In this document: positions 1-10,485 of the stretch, in pieces | Layout of the letters: each line of letters opens with the position of its first letter | How positions within the stretch are numbered: the stretch's first letter is position 1 | NCBI RefSeq assembly: GCF_001540865.1 | Contig: NC_033631.1 | Span: forward strand, 6,752,342 to 6,816,341 | DNA: 64,000 nucleotides | Origin: Ananas comosus | Lineage: Eukaryota; Streptophyta; Magnoliopsida; Poales; Bromeliaceae | Direction of reading: 5' to 3' | Notes under the pieces: generated by a model | Told to the model about the DNA's origin: nothing | The model's input: the letters and a program-made list of their open reading frames with translations, nothing else | The model's database searches: none | Position numbers and translations under genes: made by a program

Positions 1-1890
1 GGTGGGTTCCGTACTCGTTGAGGACGTACAAAACAAGCTGTGCAGATGTTCCCTCCAGCACTTGGCGAGGTTGTTTGCCATCGAAGTCATGATATAGCTG
101 AACGTCTTGTGAACTTTAATGGATGCTGATTCGGGATGTTCCTGAGTTTGGTACGACTGTACAGCATGCTTGCCAGCCTATTGGCCTGTTGGCACGGGAT
201 CCCTGCCAAGGCCCCTTTCTGTGTAGAACTCATTCGGGGTTCTATATGAATGAAGGTGCTTCGTTGAAGATGATGAATACGGGCACTATTTATTTTGAGA
301 CGTATTGTGCTAGCAGAGGAGATCCTGTTAGCCCCTGAATGATATTGGAGGATTTTGGGAATGCATGTGGACATTACATGTTTTCTATACGTACAGGGAG
401 GATTTCAAGCATCAAAAAAAAAAAAAAAAAAAAAAATAAAAAAAAAAAAAAACTCACATGAATATCATTCTTGGAGCTATATGCAAAGCGGTGTTTACAG
501 ATCAATGGTTACATTGAATCAAGTGATTTATTTACCTGAGTCACTGCTATCCTGGTATTGCAGCTATAATGGTTCAACCAACTATCGCGCACAAAGAGGA
601 TCCGCTCGGAGGAACTAGTGTTGACTATATTTACTGGTCATTCCGAGCAGACTCATGGATTGAACATCAATTTCCATTTCTTGATCTGCAAAGGATGATT
701 ACACGTGATTCAGGGGTGCCACTCGACAGGATTCTAACTTCTATTCCCTGTTCTGATTACGTAGGATTCTTCAAAGCAATGGAGTAGATACATTTGTGTG
801 ACAAGACTGGATGTTGGCTTGGGCCTATTGACTCATGACTTTTGGGGCTAAGTCTAGTTAGTCACTTGCAAGAAAATCATTACATCAGACCAAAGGAGCA
901 CATCTGAAGCACTCTAAGGTCCAGACCTCCACCAAGAGAAGCTTCTTAAGCTCTGCTTCCTCCGCCTACATTCGAGGGCAGTTATGATACTTCATCTAGT
1001 TCGGGGCGGAGCAACGACATTGGAATCAGTTAAGAATGTATTTGCGAAAATTAAAGAAGAGGTGAAACAAATTGGCGAAGGAATTTGAAGTCCGACATCA
1101 AAAAGTTGAGTTAAGTATTCAAAAAGATTGATGGATAAGATGGTGTAGACATGATGATATTTTGGGAACATACTCCATCTTCTTGCGTCGTGATCAGCGG
1201 TGCATCTTCAGGAATCCTCTCATTCCATTTCATCTGGTGATGCCCATGAGGCTGAAGGTTCTGGCGCTGGTGCTGGAGATGATTGAATGATGATGATGAT
1301 TTGAGTGATGAGAGGACAGAGCCCGCGAGTGATTTCTTCCGAACTTAGTCGTTCTTTTCTTTCACTGCATTGCTGTTAGGGTGATGAGTGGGTGGTAGTA
1401 GATTTGCTTTGCTTATCTTTCTGTAGTATGTTTTTAACTTTGTTTAGGCATTGTAACTATGACTAGACAACTCTATGTTTTTCTAGTATGTTTCTCTTTC
1501 TATTTGCTTTCTTTGGCAATTTTTGACAAAAGGGGGAGAGCGTAGATGAAGGGGAGAGCATGGATGAACAGGCATTGAACTGAAACATGAGGATGATGAG
1601 TTCAATGAAACAAAGGGGGAGATGTGAACAAAGACGAGAAGGTATAAGAATTTAAGGTTAATCATTTTTTGGATGAGACTAGTTTTTGCAGAAAATCAAG
1701 ACTTCAAGACTCCTAGTTGCCGTCTAAGTCATATAGTCTCGTTTTATGGAGTTTTTGATGTAATTTGAGTTTCAAATTGTATTTGGATTCACGGAGGGGT
1801 TCGATATTTTTGTGATGACATTTGAACTTCGTTTTCTTTTAATTTGTAATTTGTGAGTTTGTGTGTTTTGTCACGAAATTGCAAGGGGGA
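1..1890 (+). mobile_element. 3' internal region of an unassigned LTR retrotransposon
   Basis: No long open frame is present. The stretch ends in purine-rich blocks such as AAAGGGGGAGA near 1527 and 1611, and finally GCAAGGGGGA at 1881-1890 immediately before an LTR-like TGTTAGGTCC. Repeated AAGGGGGAG blocks upstream of a terminal polypurine tract are typical of the non-coding or env-like 3' part of plant LTR retrotransposons. The lineage (copia SIRE-like, or a non-autonomous LARD) cannot be decided from this sequence. Small open frames around 123-787 show no recognisable domain. Orientation (plus) follows from the polypurine tract lying on the left of the LTR. Confidence 0.45.
413..452 (+). 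repeat. A-rich homopolymer tract
   Basis: An almost uninterrupted run of A with one T near 437. It could be an old retroposed poly(A) tail or simple slippage. No target-site duplication was identified around it. Confidence 0.8.
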
Positions 1891-2643
1891 TGTTAGGTCC
1901 TATGTGTTGGCAAGTTTCGTGGGTCGAGTCGGAGTCTTGAAGAAGTCGGAGCGGCATATTGAAGATCGAAGAATCTAAGACTTCGAAAATCGGAAAGGAC
2001 GCAAAACTCGTAGAACTTGAATCACGATGCTTAGGTAACTTTAAATCATGTTTATGGTGATTCATACTTAATTATAGTTTTAGATCATGTTTTCAAAGTT
2101 GTAATTGATTGAAAGTTTCTAAGAGCTTGTAAAATCCGAAACAATGCATTTTCAGCAAAAATTGCATTGTTGTGCTGCGTAAGGTTTCTGTCCAGGGTAC
2201 AGCCATCAGCGTTTGCACAGAGAAGTTTGATGGTTGTTCCGGTCAACCTTCACGCTGTACGGTACAAGCCTTGTTCCGGAACAAGCTGCAGCGCTATCCA
2301 GGGTACAGAGCTTCGCAGAAAAATCTTCCGTCAGGGTGTACCCTGGACAGCTTTTCTTGTTCCGGTACAATGCTGATTTTGGAAAAAACTTTCTAATCCT
2401 AATCTGTTTTGATTCTAAAGTCTATAATAAGCTATTGGGGTTCTCTAACTGATTAAGCATCACGAAATTACATGTTTGAGAAACACCTAGAGGCTCGTAT
2501 TCATCAAAAACCTATTTTCTACAAAAGCCTCTTTTAGATCAAATCGAGATATTGAATTTGATTATTAATATGTCGATTTGATCTCCGCTTCGCTTGGGTT
2601 CTATTCCCTGGTTTTCTACGATACTCTAAAGCGAAGGATCACA
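1891..2643 (+). repeat. Probable 3' LTR (LTR-6)
   Basis: It begins TGTTAGGTCC right after the polypurine tract at 1881-1890. The right edge is uncertain: I place it at TCACA near 2643, because gag-related DNA of another element follows. The body (2190-2370) has several GGTACAG/TTCCGG-type motifs, including the palindrome TTCCGGAA. Its end holds two strong inverted repeats (2537-2584 and 2588-2637). No partner LTR lies in the window, so the boundaries cannot be confirmed. Confidence 0.4.
2537..2637. repeat. Two consecutive inverted repeats near the end of LTR-6
   Basis: GATCAAATCGA at 2537-2547 is repeated as its reverse complement TCGATTTGATC at 2573-2583, an 11-bp perfect stem with about a 25-nt loop. 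Directly afterwards CTTCGCTT near 2588-2595 pairs with AAGCGAAG near 2630-2637. Two stem-loops near the presumed R/U5 end suggest RNA structure; the function is inferred only. Confidence 0.6.
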
Positions 2644-2659
2644 ATATTCATGATATTCT

Positions 2660-2800
2660 TCATGGTGGCGTCGTGGATTCGGCGTATTTACGGGGTTTCG
2701 TGGATTCGGATCGTGGGCTCGTGGATTGAGTGGCGTCGTGGATTCAGCCGTGATTGAAGCTTCGTGGATTCGAAGTGGAGGCGTTCGTGGATTCGGATGT
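2660..2800. repeat. Degenerate CGTGGATTC repeat cluster
   Basis: CGTGGATTC or a one-base variant occurs about six times within 140 bp, with irregular spacing of about 15-30 bp. On the minus strand it follows the end of the gag open frame, where the motif reads as repeated E-S-T tripeptides. It looks like local expansion of a short motif at the truncated end of the LTR-1 element. Confidence 0.6.
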
Positions 2801-4115
2801 GAGGGGCGTGGACAACCCGGAGGGTAGCGCGAGATTCATAGGAGCCGTTAAGAAGAGGTTGAGGTCCGTGGAGTGACGCGGTGATGACGCGCGCCCAGCC
2901 GACATCGCTGGTGGTAACCCCGCAAGCTGTCTCGGGGTAGACGGTGCTGATGCCGCCATCGGCGCAGACGACGTCCACGTCGGGCACTCCCGGATAAGAT
3001 GTCCCGTTTGGCCGCACTTGAAACACTTGCCATCGCGCTGCGGGCAAGTCGATACTTTATGCTCACCGCCACAAATAACGCATCGAGGAGGTCTCCAGTT
3101 CCTCGATTGCTGTCGGGATACCGAGGGGGTTTCTTAGCATTTGGCCGGCCCGCGGCACCGCACCTTGCTCGCTTCTTGCCCTTGTCCTTCAACTCGACAA
3201 TGGCTTCATGTTCTTCACGCACGTGGGCGCTACCGTGCTCCGCCCACAATGCTCTATCGAAGACCTCCGCAAAGGTCGTCAACTTTAAGATATGCACCTT
3301 TTCATATATCCGGGGCTGGAGTCCTCGTAAGACCAATCCGCCCGGTCCCGATCATCACAAACAACGTCGGGAACACAGTCGATGATGTGAGAGAATTCTT
3401 GCTTATACTCTCCCACCGATCGATCGCCCTGTCTCAACTTGCGGAACTTTTCTTGTAACCTCCGCTTCACCGTGGCGGGGAAGTAGTTCGCAAACACCGC
3501 TCTCTTGAACTCTTCCCAAAGCATAGGCGGGAGATCGGTAGGTCGATCCCGCTTCACTCGCTTCCACCACACCATCGCCGCCTTCTCTAGACAATGTGTG
3601 GCGAGGTACACTTTATCCTTCTCCGAGGTATTCAGGTCCTCGAAGAGCGTTTCCATCGAGTCGATCCACGACTCCACCACCGCTGGCTCCACCAATCCAC
3701 CTTCAAAGACAGGTGGGTTGAACTTCTTGAACTGAATGAGAGCCGCCAACGTGCGCTCTCGCTCGGCTTCTACCGCCGCACTATTGAGATTTGAGGTTCC
3801 CGATCCGGCCGGTACTACCGTAACTGGGACAGCCGCTACTGTTGCCGCTCCCTCGTCCACGCTCGGCACTACCACAGGGGGTACGACATGCTCGACACCC
3901 GCCTGGGCCGCCGCCTGCTGACGCTCCAAGGCCTCCTGGAGCCGCTGAGTCTGCTCCCCTTGGCGTTGAACAGACTCCGCTTGCTGCCGCACTACGCCAA
4001 TGAGCGCGGCCATCTGCTCCCTAAGCTCTTCGTCGCCACTCGCTCCGGATCGCTCGGGCTCCACACTCGGCTCCTCCGGCATCGACCTTGTCTGCGGTCG
4101 TCCACGAGGTGCCAT
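2744..4115 (-). pseudogene. gag: gag of a Ty3/gypsy chromovirus (LTR-1 family), frameshifted
   Basis: Gag is the structural protein that packages retrotransposon RNA into cytoplasmic virus-like particles. The start at 4115 gives an N-terminus rich in R, P and S, followed by a Q/E-rich coiled-coil-like stretch (about residues 30-75). A retrotransposon-gag core follows (about residues 130-255), with VWWKRV, the EEFKRAVFANYFP motif and the RQGDRSVGEYKQEF motif. Near 3330 the frame shifts; it continues with YEKVHILKLTTFAEVFDRAL. Near 3095 it shifts again into a double zinc knuckle: CVICGGEHKVSTC and the intact CCHC box CFKCGQTGHLIREC. A Pro/Ser-rich tail runs to about 2744. Protease and RT should follow but are missing, so the element is truncated at about 2.7 kb. 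The PBS and 5' LTR lie just upstream (4421-7127). Family assignment is firm; the protein is non-functional because of at least two frameshifts. Confidence 0.85.
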
Positions 4116-4420
4116 TGCTTCCTAAAAAGAAGCAACTCGCATTAGCTACATGACCAACATTACTTGACCATACCCAATTCGGCGAAAGCAACATGCATAT
4201 TCATCCTCGCCTCAAGCGTCATGTCGTCGGCCGCCCGACACAACACTAGAAGTAGAGGATAAACGAAAATTAAACTTAGCCTCTAATCACATTAGAGACA
4301 TCCCAACTTAACCCAATCACATGCTTTCGCTAACTTTGATTCCACGTCACTCATGTTTCCTAGATCCTTAAGGTCTTCCAATCCTATAGGTCTCTAGGTC
4401 CATTCCTACTTTTTCACTCT

Positions 4421-4434
4421 TGGCTCTGATACCA
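4421..4434 (-). other. Primer binding site, initiator tRNA-Met type
   Basis: The minus strand reads TGGTATCAGAGCCA, complementary to the 3' end of plant initiator tRNA-Met and the usual first-strand primer of plant gypsy chromoviruses and many copia elements. It lies 7 bp inside the LTR end at 4442, which fixes the element as minus-oriented. Confidence 0.9.
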
Positions 4435-5119
4435 CGATATCTGTCACGCCCCGGGACCGATACCAATTTGGGCCGGCCCAAGCACGTCAAACAGACGCCG
4501 AACGGACAGAGTTTCCCCTGTCCGCCCAAGGCTCATCACATGTACATTTTCAAACAAGAAGTGCACTAGCGGAAACATACAAATACGGCTTACACGAGGG
4601 TAAGCAATAGCCACGAGTGAAAGATAGGAAAACTAGCATTCATTTTGTACTATAATTCAATTTAGATCATATACATTACATCCAACTTGTACCTTTTCAA
4701 ATTTCTTACATTTCATTACATCATATCTTTCTTACATCACATTTACCTCAAAAGATGCTTTACATTCTTTTCTTTACATCACAAATCATCAAGTACAAAA
4801 GATGATAAAGGGTAACTACTACAAAATGTAAACCGAACTCTGGTGGCCTCTGACTAAGGCGCGATACCTTTACCTCGGTCGCTCGTCGGCTCGCTCGGTC
4901 CCGGCTTTGCAGAAATAGTGGGGTGAGAACTACAACAAAGTTTCCAGTGGGTTCGGCCTCAACATCACCGACTTTCCCACTAGAACTAACTCAGGCATAC
5001 TAGAAAGGATGAGCTGAATATAGTAACCAATCTATATTATGATGCTAATATGCCTGAACAAAAGCAGAAAATATGCTCAACATTAACATATGCAGATTAT
5101 GCAAGTTCTCTAGTTCTTT

Positions 5120-5195
5120 GCACTTTACACTTTATCTTTGTTCTTTGATCTTTGCTCTTTGCTCTTTGTCCTTTGTTCTTTAATCTCAAGGCTAA
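5120..5195. repeat. TTCTTTG-like heptamer microrepeat
   Basis: Successive TCTTTG(C/T/A)-type units within LTR-1. The same place in the copy at 29881-29918 is a perfect run of TTCTTTG, and at 15636-15700 it is mixed with ACACTTT units. This is replication slippage that differs between LTR copies. Confidence 0.7.
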
Positions 5196-5321
5196 CCCGG
5201 GGTTTTCGCCACATTAACTTGCTTCACATTAAGTCCATCATCGCGGGCCCTCAGCTTCCTCCTGCTAAGACCGTCCTTCGGGTTTACTCCAACCCGTGAT
5301 GCATAACTCCGGAGCGCATCG

Positions 5322-5346
5322 CCCGAGGGGGAGCGACCGCCCTCGA
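5322..5346. promoter_or_regulatory. Conserved GC hairpin in LTR-1
   Basis: CGAGGG (5324-5329) pairs with CCCTCG (5340-5345) around a short loop in which GG/CC can pair further. The same hairpin is at about 15824-15852 and 52887-52913, and in altered form at 32544-32572. Conservation between diverged copies, including LTR-4, suggests an RNA or DNA structural role in R/U5. That role is inference. Confidence 0.5.
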
Positions 5347-5477
5347 GCACGGAACTGATAGCAAGTACGATCGAATCCTTAACTCAAAGGATTGTATGTT
5401 CAATCTTGACTTTACACTAACTCTAGTGTTCTTTACATCACATTATGTTGCTACTCTAACAATCACGGTTCTTTACC

Positions 5478-5565
5478 TTTCTTTACTTTTGCTAACTCTA
5501 GCTATTATGTTCTTTATCTTTCTTTACTTTTGCTAACTCTAGCAATCATGTTCTTTATGCCCCAC
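5478..5565. repeat. Tandem duplication inside LTR-1
   Basis: A unit of about 46 bp containing CTTTACTTTTGCTAACTCTA and ending in ATGTTCTTTA occurs twice head to tail. CTAACTCTAG is also scattered across this part of all LTR-1 copies. Confidence 0.65.
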
Positions 5566-6738
5566 TTTGTTTTCACTTTAGTCATTAGCATTATTCTTTA
5601 CATCACGTTGGTTCTCTGCCTCACACTACCTCTAGTGTCACTTTACTTTACATTATCAAATGCCACTCGATCTATGTCTCATAGTGTCACTCTGTTCTTT
5701 TGCCTCACTTTGGGTACTCACATTTTCTCTCATGCACACATATATAGGGTTTTTAACATTCATAAGGTTCTTAACCATCTCATTATGCAAGTTGTACTCA
5801 CAATCATGAAACATCACATTTTTATCATTACTTTACCCTAAAATGCATGCAACAATGTATATACATATGCTCAATTGAATGACACATTAGGCATAGAGGG
5901 AAGTTCAACGAGTTTGAGAAGCACCACCCACCTCGTAGGTACTCAAAGGTGCTCCGATGATTTTCTTGGGATTTTTAGACCCTTCGTTCCTTAACTGCGG
6001 CAAAACGAAGCCAACTTAGGCCATTTTGCCCATAACTTTTTGTAGACTTTTCGTAATGCTAATTCGAGTGCACCAATGCGTCGGAAATACCCCCAATTAG
6101 GTTTCTAGAGGGTCAATTTCACTTAGAAATCCCCATGAGCAAAAGCCCCAATTTGGGTGCCCTAGCTCCATTGCAAACCTAGGGTTTGATCTCATTGGGA
6201 AGCAAAAGTAGCTTCATTCTACTCTAGGAAGTCCATTAAAACCATCTTTAGCTCAATTCAAACCCTAGTTTGGATTCTACCATGAGAGAGGTTGAAGCTC
6301 TCCTTCAAGCCTCACCCCCCACACCATTTCATGGTATTGATCTCAAAAAGGAGCAAAAGAGAGCTCCAAACACTCAATAGGTTCTATAAAAACCATTCTT
6401 AGTTTAATCTAAACCCTAGATTAGGTTCTACCATGATTAGGGTTCAAAGCTTACCTTGTAAGCCTTCCTTTTCCAAGCTAGAGATGAGGAAGAGGGAGTT
6501 TCTTCACTCCTTCTTCTTCTTCTCCACTTTCTTCTTCTTCTTTTCCTTTCTTTTCTTTGTCTTCTTCTTCTCCTTCTTTGTCTTCTAGAGAGAGAGAGAG
6601 AGGAGAGAGGGAGTGTGTGAGAGGGAGAGGATGAGAGAAAACACCTCATAACCTCAACATAATCCATTTGTTACATAATTGCAAATAGACCCTTCAACTT
6701 TCATTTTATTAAACTGCTCAAACTGGGCAGATTTCGGG

Positions 6739-6952
6739 TTCGGGGACCGGTCTCCCCGACTAGGGACCGGTCCCCGAGAGCCTTCCCTGCGGCAGCCGAG
6801 GCTCCCGCGCGATGCGACCGGTCTCTCTTTGAGGGGACCGGTATCTGGGGGACCGGTCTCTCAGGCAGGGACCGGTTCCCGAGAACTGGTTCTCAGGGAC
6901 TTAGCCGATTTTCGGCTTCTCTCAATTCTTGCGCGTTTGGGGACCGGTCCCC
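6739..6952. promoter_or_regulatory. ACCGGT palindrome array in U3 of LTR-1
   Basis: Seven ACCGGT cores lie in about 215 bp, including the perfect palindromes GGGACCGGTCCC (about 6773) and GGGGACCGGTCCCC (6939-6952). Start-to-start spacings include 20, 20, 15 and 19 bp. The array lies about 175-390 bp from the LTR 5' end (7127), the usual place of U3 enhancer elements. Confidence 0.75.
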
Positions 6953-7127
6953 GAGAGCTCAAAAACTGCAATTTGCAGATTTTTTATTCTCTAGCTCTCG
7001 AAAACCTTCCACAACGCACTTTTACTCATTTTAACGCCTTCGGACTTTCCGAAGTGTACCATTTTCGCATTTTGGTCAATTTGACTAAAGTTCGATATTT
7101 ATTTTTCGAATTTTTCGGTATATTACA

Positions 7128-9332
7128 CTGCTGGCCTCGTCGCTCGTACGCGCTGTCGTCGTCGCCTGGGTGACCCGCGGCCAGCAGGATGCTAGCTGGG
7201 GCCGAGGCCCACTTGCGACCCTTCCCTTGTGCCGCCGCGGCACAGGACCTCATCGGCGACCTCTCTCGTGAACCGCCGGCACCTCCGTGCCCGGCCAAAG
7301 TGGCCGCCGCCGCCGCACTCCCAGAGCGCCGCCGTGGCCACCCTCAGCCCGAGCCGAACTCGGGTGGCCACGCCTGAGCAGTGGGCAACTGCCGCTGTCG
7401 CCCGCCGCCTCCTTTCCCCTCCTCTTACCTCAAGCGACCCCTGATCGCCGCCCCGAGGAACCCCGATCGTTGTTGTGGCCGCCGCCACTCTGTGAGCCCG
7501 AGCCAAGCCCATGCGGGCCCGAGTTGCTCCAACGCTGCCTCCCATCGCCGGCTTGCGTGAGCATGGGCCTCCTTATGGTCGGTCGCACCCGAGGGCTGCT
7601 GGCCCTCCCGCCGCCAAAGCCTCCGCCGGCCGGGCACGGAACCGAGCTTCCCTTATCATGTTGCGGCTAGGGCATCATTGGCCGCCACCTCCGCCGCCTC
7701 CCGTTGTCGGCCGACACGTGACCAGGCCTTCCCCCGTCGCCAGCAACCTCCCCCTGTCGGCACGCCCGCCGTCCGGCCGCCGGTGGCCAAGTTGTGCTCC
7801 GCCTTGCTCCGGTGAGGGTAATTAGTGGTTTCGACGCATGGTTTCCTATTTAGATCACTGTTCCGGTGTCCCGGGGCTGTTTCGATGCCTCCGGAGATGA
7901 GCACGGTGATCGTCAGTCAGTGCTGATCACAGTGCTCACCTCATTTGGGGTCAGCAAGCGTTGCATGCGTTAATTTGGAGCATTTTATTCTCAGCGCGCA
8001 AGGTTCACTGAATGTTCGGGTTGCTCCCGGGCCTCCCACAGTGGACGATCGTGCTTCGAAAGGTAAGCACAGCCTCCGGCACACCGAAACCTATCATCGG
8101 GTGTCTCGGTTTGACTAAATGATTATCGGGTTGCATTGTCGGGCCATAAAACCCTGAAAATCGCATGAAATAATGCGATTTTGGGTACTCGGGAGGGCTT
8201 TTATGCATTTTGGTTTGTTGTGGCTGTTGTTGGCAGCACGTGTGGGTAGTGGGTAACCTCTAGACTGATTGTCCAAGGCCCCGGCCCTAGCGGAGATCGA
8301 AAATGCATTTCCGATGCGTTTCTGGCGAAATTCGCCGACGGAATGCAGGTTTGGTTCGGAATTATTCTGATGGCGTCTCGTGAGCTATTGTGTAGTCGCC
8401 GAGTCTTGTTGGCTGGTCACTCGCATCATTTTAAGCGACGGTGGGTTCCGATGTCGAAATTGACACTTTCGGGGACCCGGATCGGAATGATTATCTTACA
8501 ATAATTGTTTTGATTTGAGGTGATGTGTTTGCTACCTAGAACCATGAATAATGGCGTTTAATGGCAACGGATGACTCGTAGCATGAGTCAGTGCATTTCG
8601 GGACAGTTCATGGGTCCCGATGGAGTCCCGGTGCGATTTTTGGGACTTCCGACAAGTTACGGCAATCGGTATTGGAAAACCGATTTTCGTGGATTTGTTT
8701 GTGGGATTAAGATTTAGTAGTTATTAGTTGTGGGTTAGATATTAACCCGGTGGACCCTCCGTAGGTCCAGTTGACATTCTTTCGCAGACAGGAGATAGGC
8801 GCGACATCCTTACAGGTGGGTACTTCGATCCGAAGTTGGTACAGTGGTACACGCTCGGTGATGGTTTCTTACCCTTTCTCTTTCGTGGTTATTATTGCAT
8901 ATATATATTGAGCCTTGCACCGATATTGTTCCATTATACCCTATTCAGATGTTTCCTTGCTTAGTATCATGTGTAGGAGTAGAGTAGTTTATCTATATGT
9001 GATACGTATGACCTGGTTGGTCAGTTCTCGTACTTTGTATCAGTGACCTAGTTGGTCAGTTATTGTATCTCGTATTTGTGACCTATTCGATCGGTTCTTT
9101 GACTTCCGTCGTCGATGACCGTTGAGGTCGGTGTACCCTGAGGGGTTGGATTGTCAGGTAGTGGCTGACGGTCATTCTGGATTTTAGTGATACATGATAC
9201 GACATTCGTGTGACCTATTAGTCGATTCTTGAGTATGCTGTTAGTTGACATTGAGCAGTATTTGCATACATTTGAGAGGATGCCGAGTTGTTCCATCCTA
9301 GTTGACATGAGTGGTCTATACTTGTGTTTCTT
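7128..9332 (+). repeat. Fragment of the long LTR-3 family
   Basis: It matches the complete LTR-3 at 54735-59451 in order. A GC-rich leader (7130-7820) comes first, then GCACGGTGATC..CAGTCAGT near 7897 (compare 56484), a GGACC..GTTGAC..CAGG block near 8752-8795 (compare 57370-57420), and repeated GACCTGGTTGGTCAG-type units (8990-9080). Both natural LTR ends are missing. Apparent open frames in the GC-rich part (7190-7825) are Pro/Arg/Ala-rich on both strands and show no domain, so I do not call genes there. Confidence 0.65.
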
Positions 9333-9475
9333 TGTGAGGACCGAGATTTTGGCAGTATAGCTAAACTCTCAGTTGACGATATTTTTGTGTGTAATTTAAT
9401 TACAAAATCACTCGTCAAGTTTCGGAAGAAATCGAGCTAGAATGGAGATTCTACGCGATTTCCAAGTTTCACTGA
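9333..9475 (+). repeat. 5' terminus of an LTR-3 copy
   Basis: It begins TGTGAGGACCGAG, closely matching TGTAAGGACTGAG at 54735. It continues in parallel for about 140 bp, including the palindrome TGTAATTTAATTACA and CACTCGTCAAGTTTCGG. It stops where the Harbinger element begins. A new LTR start directly after LTR-3 internal sequence suggests two LTR-3 pieces joined by nesting or deletion. Confidence 0.7.
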
Positions 9476-10485
9476 GGGCATGTTTGGTTTAAGGGTGGAA
9501 TTGGAATAGATAATGGAATGGGAATGAGTTGGAATAGTAATTGGAATGACCTACTCCCCCATGACGTTTGGTTCATTTGTGGATTGGGAATTGGAATAAG
9601 TTATTCCCATTCCATTGATTGGTTCATATAAACTAAAAAATTATAGGATCTCATAATACTAATTTAACACTCAAATATAATTTTATATTATTTAAAATTT
9701 ATGAAAAATAAAATACTATTCTCTAATGAGTTTTCCAAAAAAAATTATCAAATTTATTTTTACAAACTTTTATGCAGGAAAAAAATTATAAAAAATATCA
9801 AACACTATCTAAAATATAACAAAAGCGAAATAAGATAGACTAATCTATTTTTAGAACATCAAATATCAAAACTATAAAAATGTACTTATCTTCACTTGGC
9901 AAGAAAACAAAATACAATGATAGTATCATCAGAAAAATTACATCAATAGGTTGCCAAAAGAAATATCAAACATCGTACAAAGTATAACAAAAGCGAAATA
10001 AAACATAAATGCATTTGTAAAATATCAAATACCAAAAACTACAAAAAATGCATTCATCTTCACCTAATGAAAAAAAAAGAAATAACAAAAGCGAAATAAA
10101 ACATAAATACCAAAACTACAAAAGTGCATTCATCTTCACCTATTGAAAAAAAGAGAAAAATATAGCAACAGTATCATTAGAAGAATTACATCAACTGAAG
10201 TACGGTACTCAACATAACAACAAAATGCATTCATCTTCACCTAATGAAAAAAAGAAAAAATATAGCAACAGTATCATTAGAAGAATTACATCAACTGAAG
10301 TACGGTACTCAACATAACAACAAAAGTGCATTTATCTTCACCTAATGAAAAAAAGAAAAAAATATAGCAACAGTATCATTAGAAGAATTACATCAACTGA
10401 AGTACGGTATTCAACATAACAAAATAAATGACAACCACCTAAAGCTTAACAAACACAAATGAAAACATCCTATAGCTTAACTTTT
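9476..10485. other. AT-rich 3' part of the Harbinger element
   Basis: Non-coding, strongly A-rich on the plus strand. It holds the left terminal region (9476-9625) and several related blocks with CTTCACCTAATGAAAAA and ACAAAAGCGAAATAAAA motifs. Confidence 0.6.
10124..10425. repeat. Three direct repeats of about 96-102 bp
   Basis: A unit beginning GCATTCATCTTCACCTA and containing AGTATCATTAGAAGAATTAC and CTGAAGTACGGTA is present three times head to tail, starting near 10124, 10219 and 10326. Shorter degenerate copies start near 9885 and 10047. The units are nearly identical, so expansion was recent. The array lies downstream of the Myb-like gene inside the transposon. Confidence 0.85.

Larger units (their letters stand above)
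4442..7127 (-). repeat. 5' LTR of the truncated chromovirus (LTR-1, 2686 bp)
   Basis: Plus-strand limits are TGTCACGCCCC (4442) and GGTATATTACA (7127), so in element orientation it runs TGTAATATACC to GGGGCGTGACA. Copies of the same LTR occur at 14959-17599 and 29240-34414. From its 5' end (7127 downward) it has an ACCGGT palindrome array (6739-6952), a CT/GA-rich leader (about 6490-6630), several AAACCCTA-type boxes (6170-6440), TTCTTTG-type microrepeats (5120-5195) and a conserved GC hairpin (5322-5346). The 5 bp outside it are CTGCT; no matching duplication is available because the element's other end is lost. Confidence 0.88.

Noticed and set aside
413..452. Poly(A) tail of a LINE or processed gene
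   Set aside because: No retroposed coding sequence upstream and no flanking duplication found.
7189..7904. Overlapping open frames of 60-127 aa on both strands
   Set aside because: GC-rich LTR-3 sequence gives Pro/Ala/Arg-rich frames on every strand; none has a domain and the region matches a known LTR.
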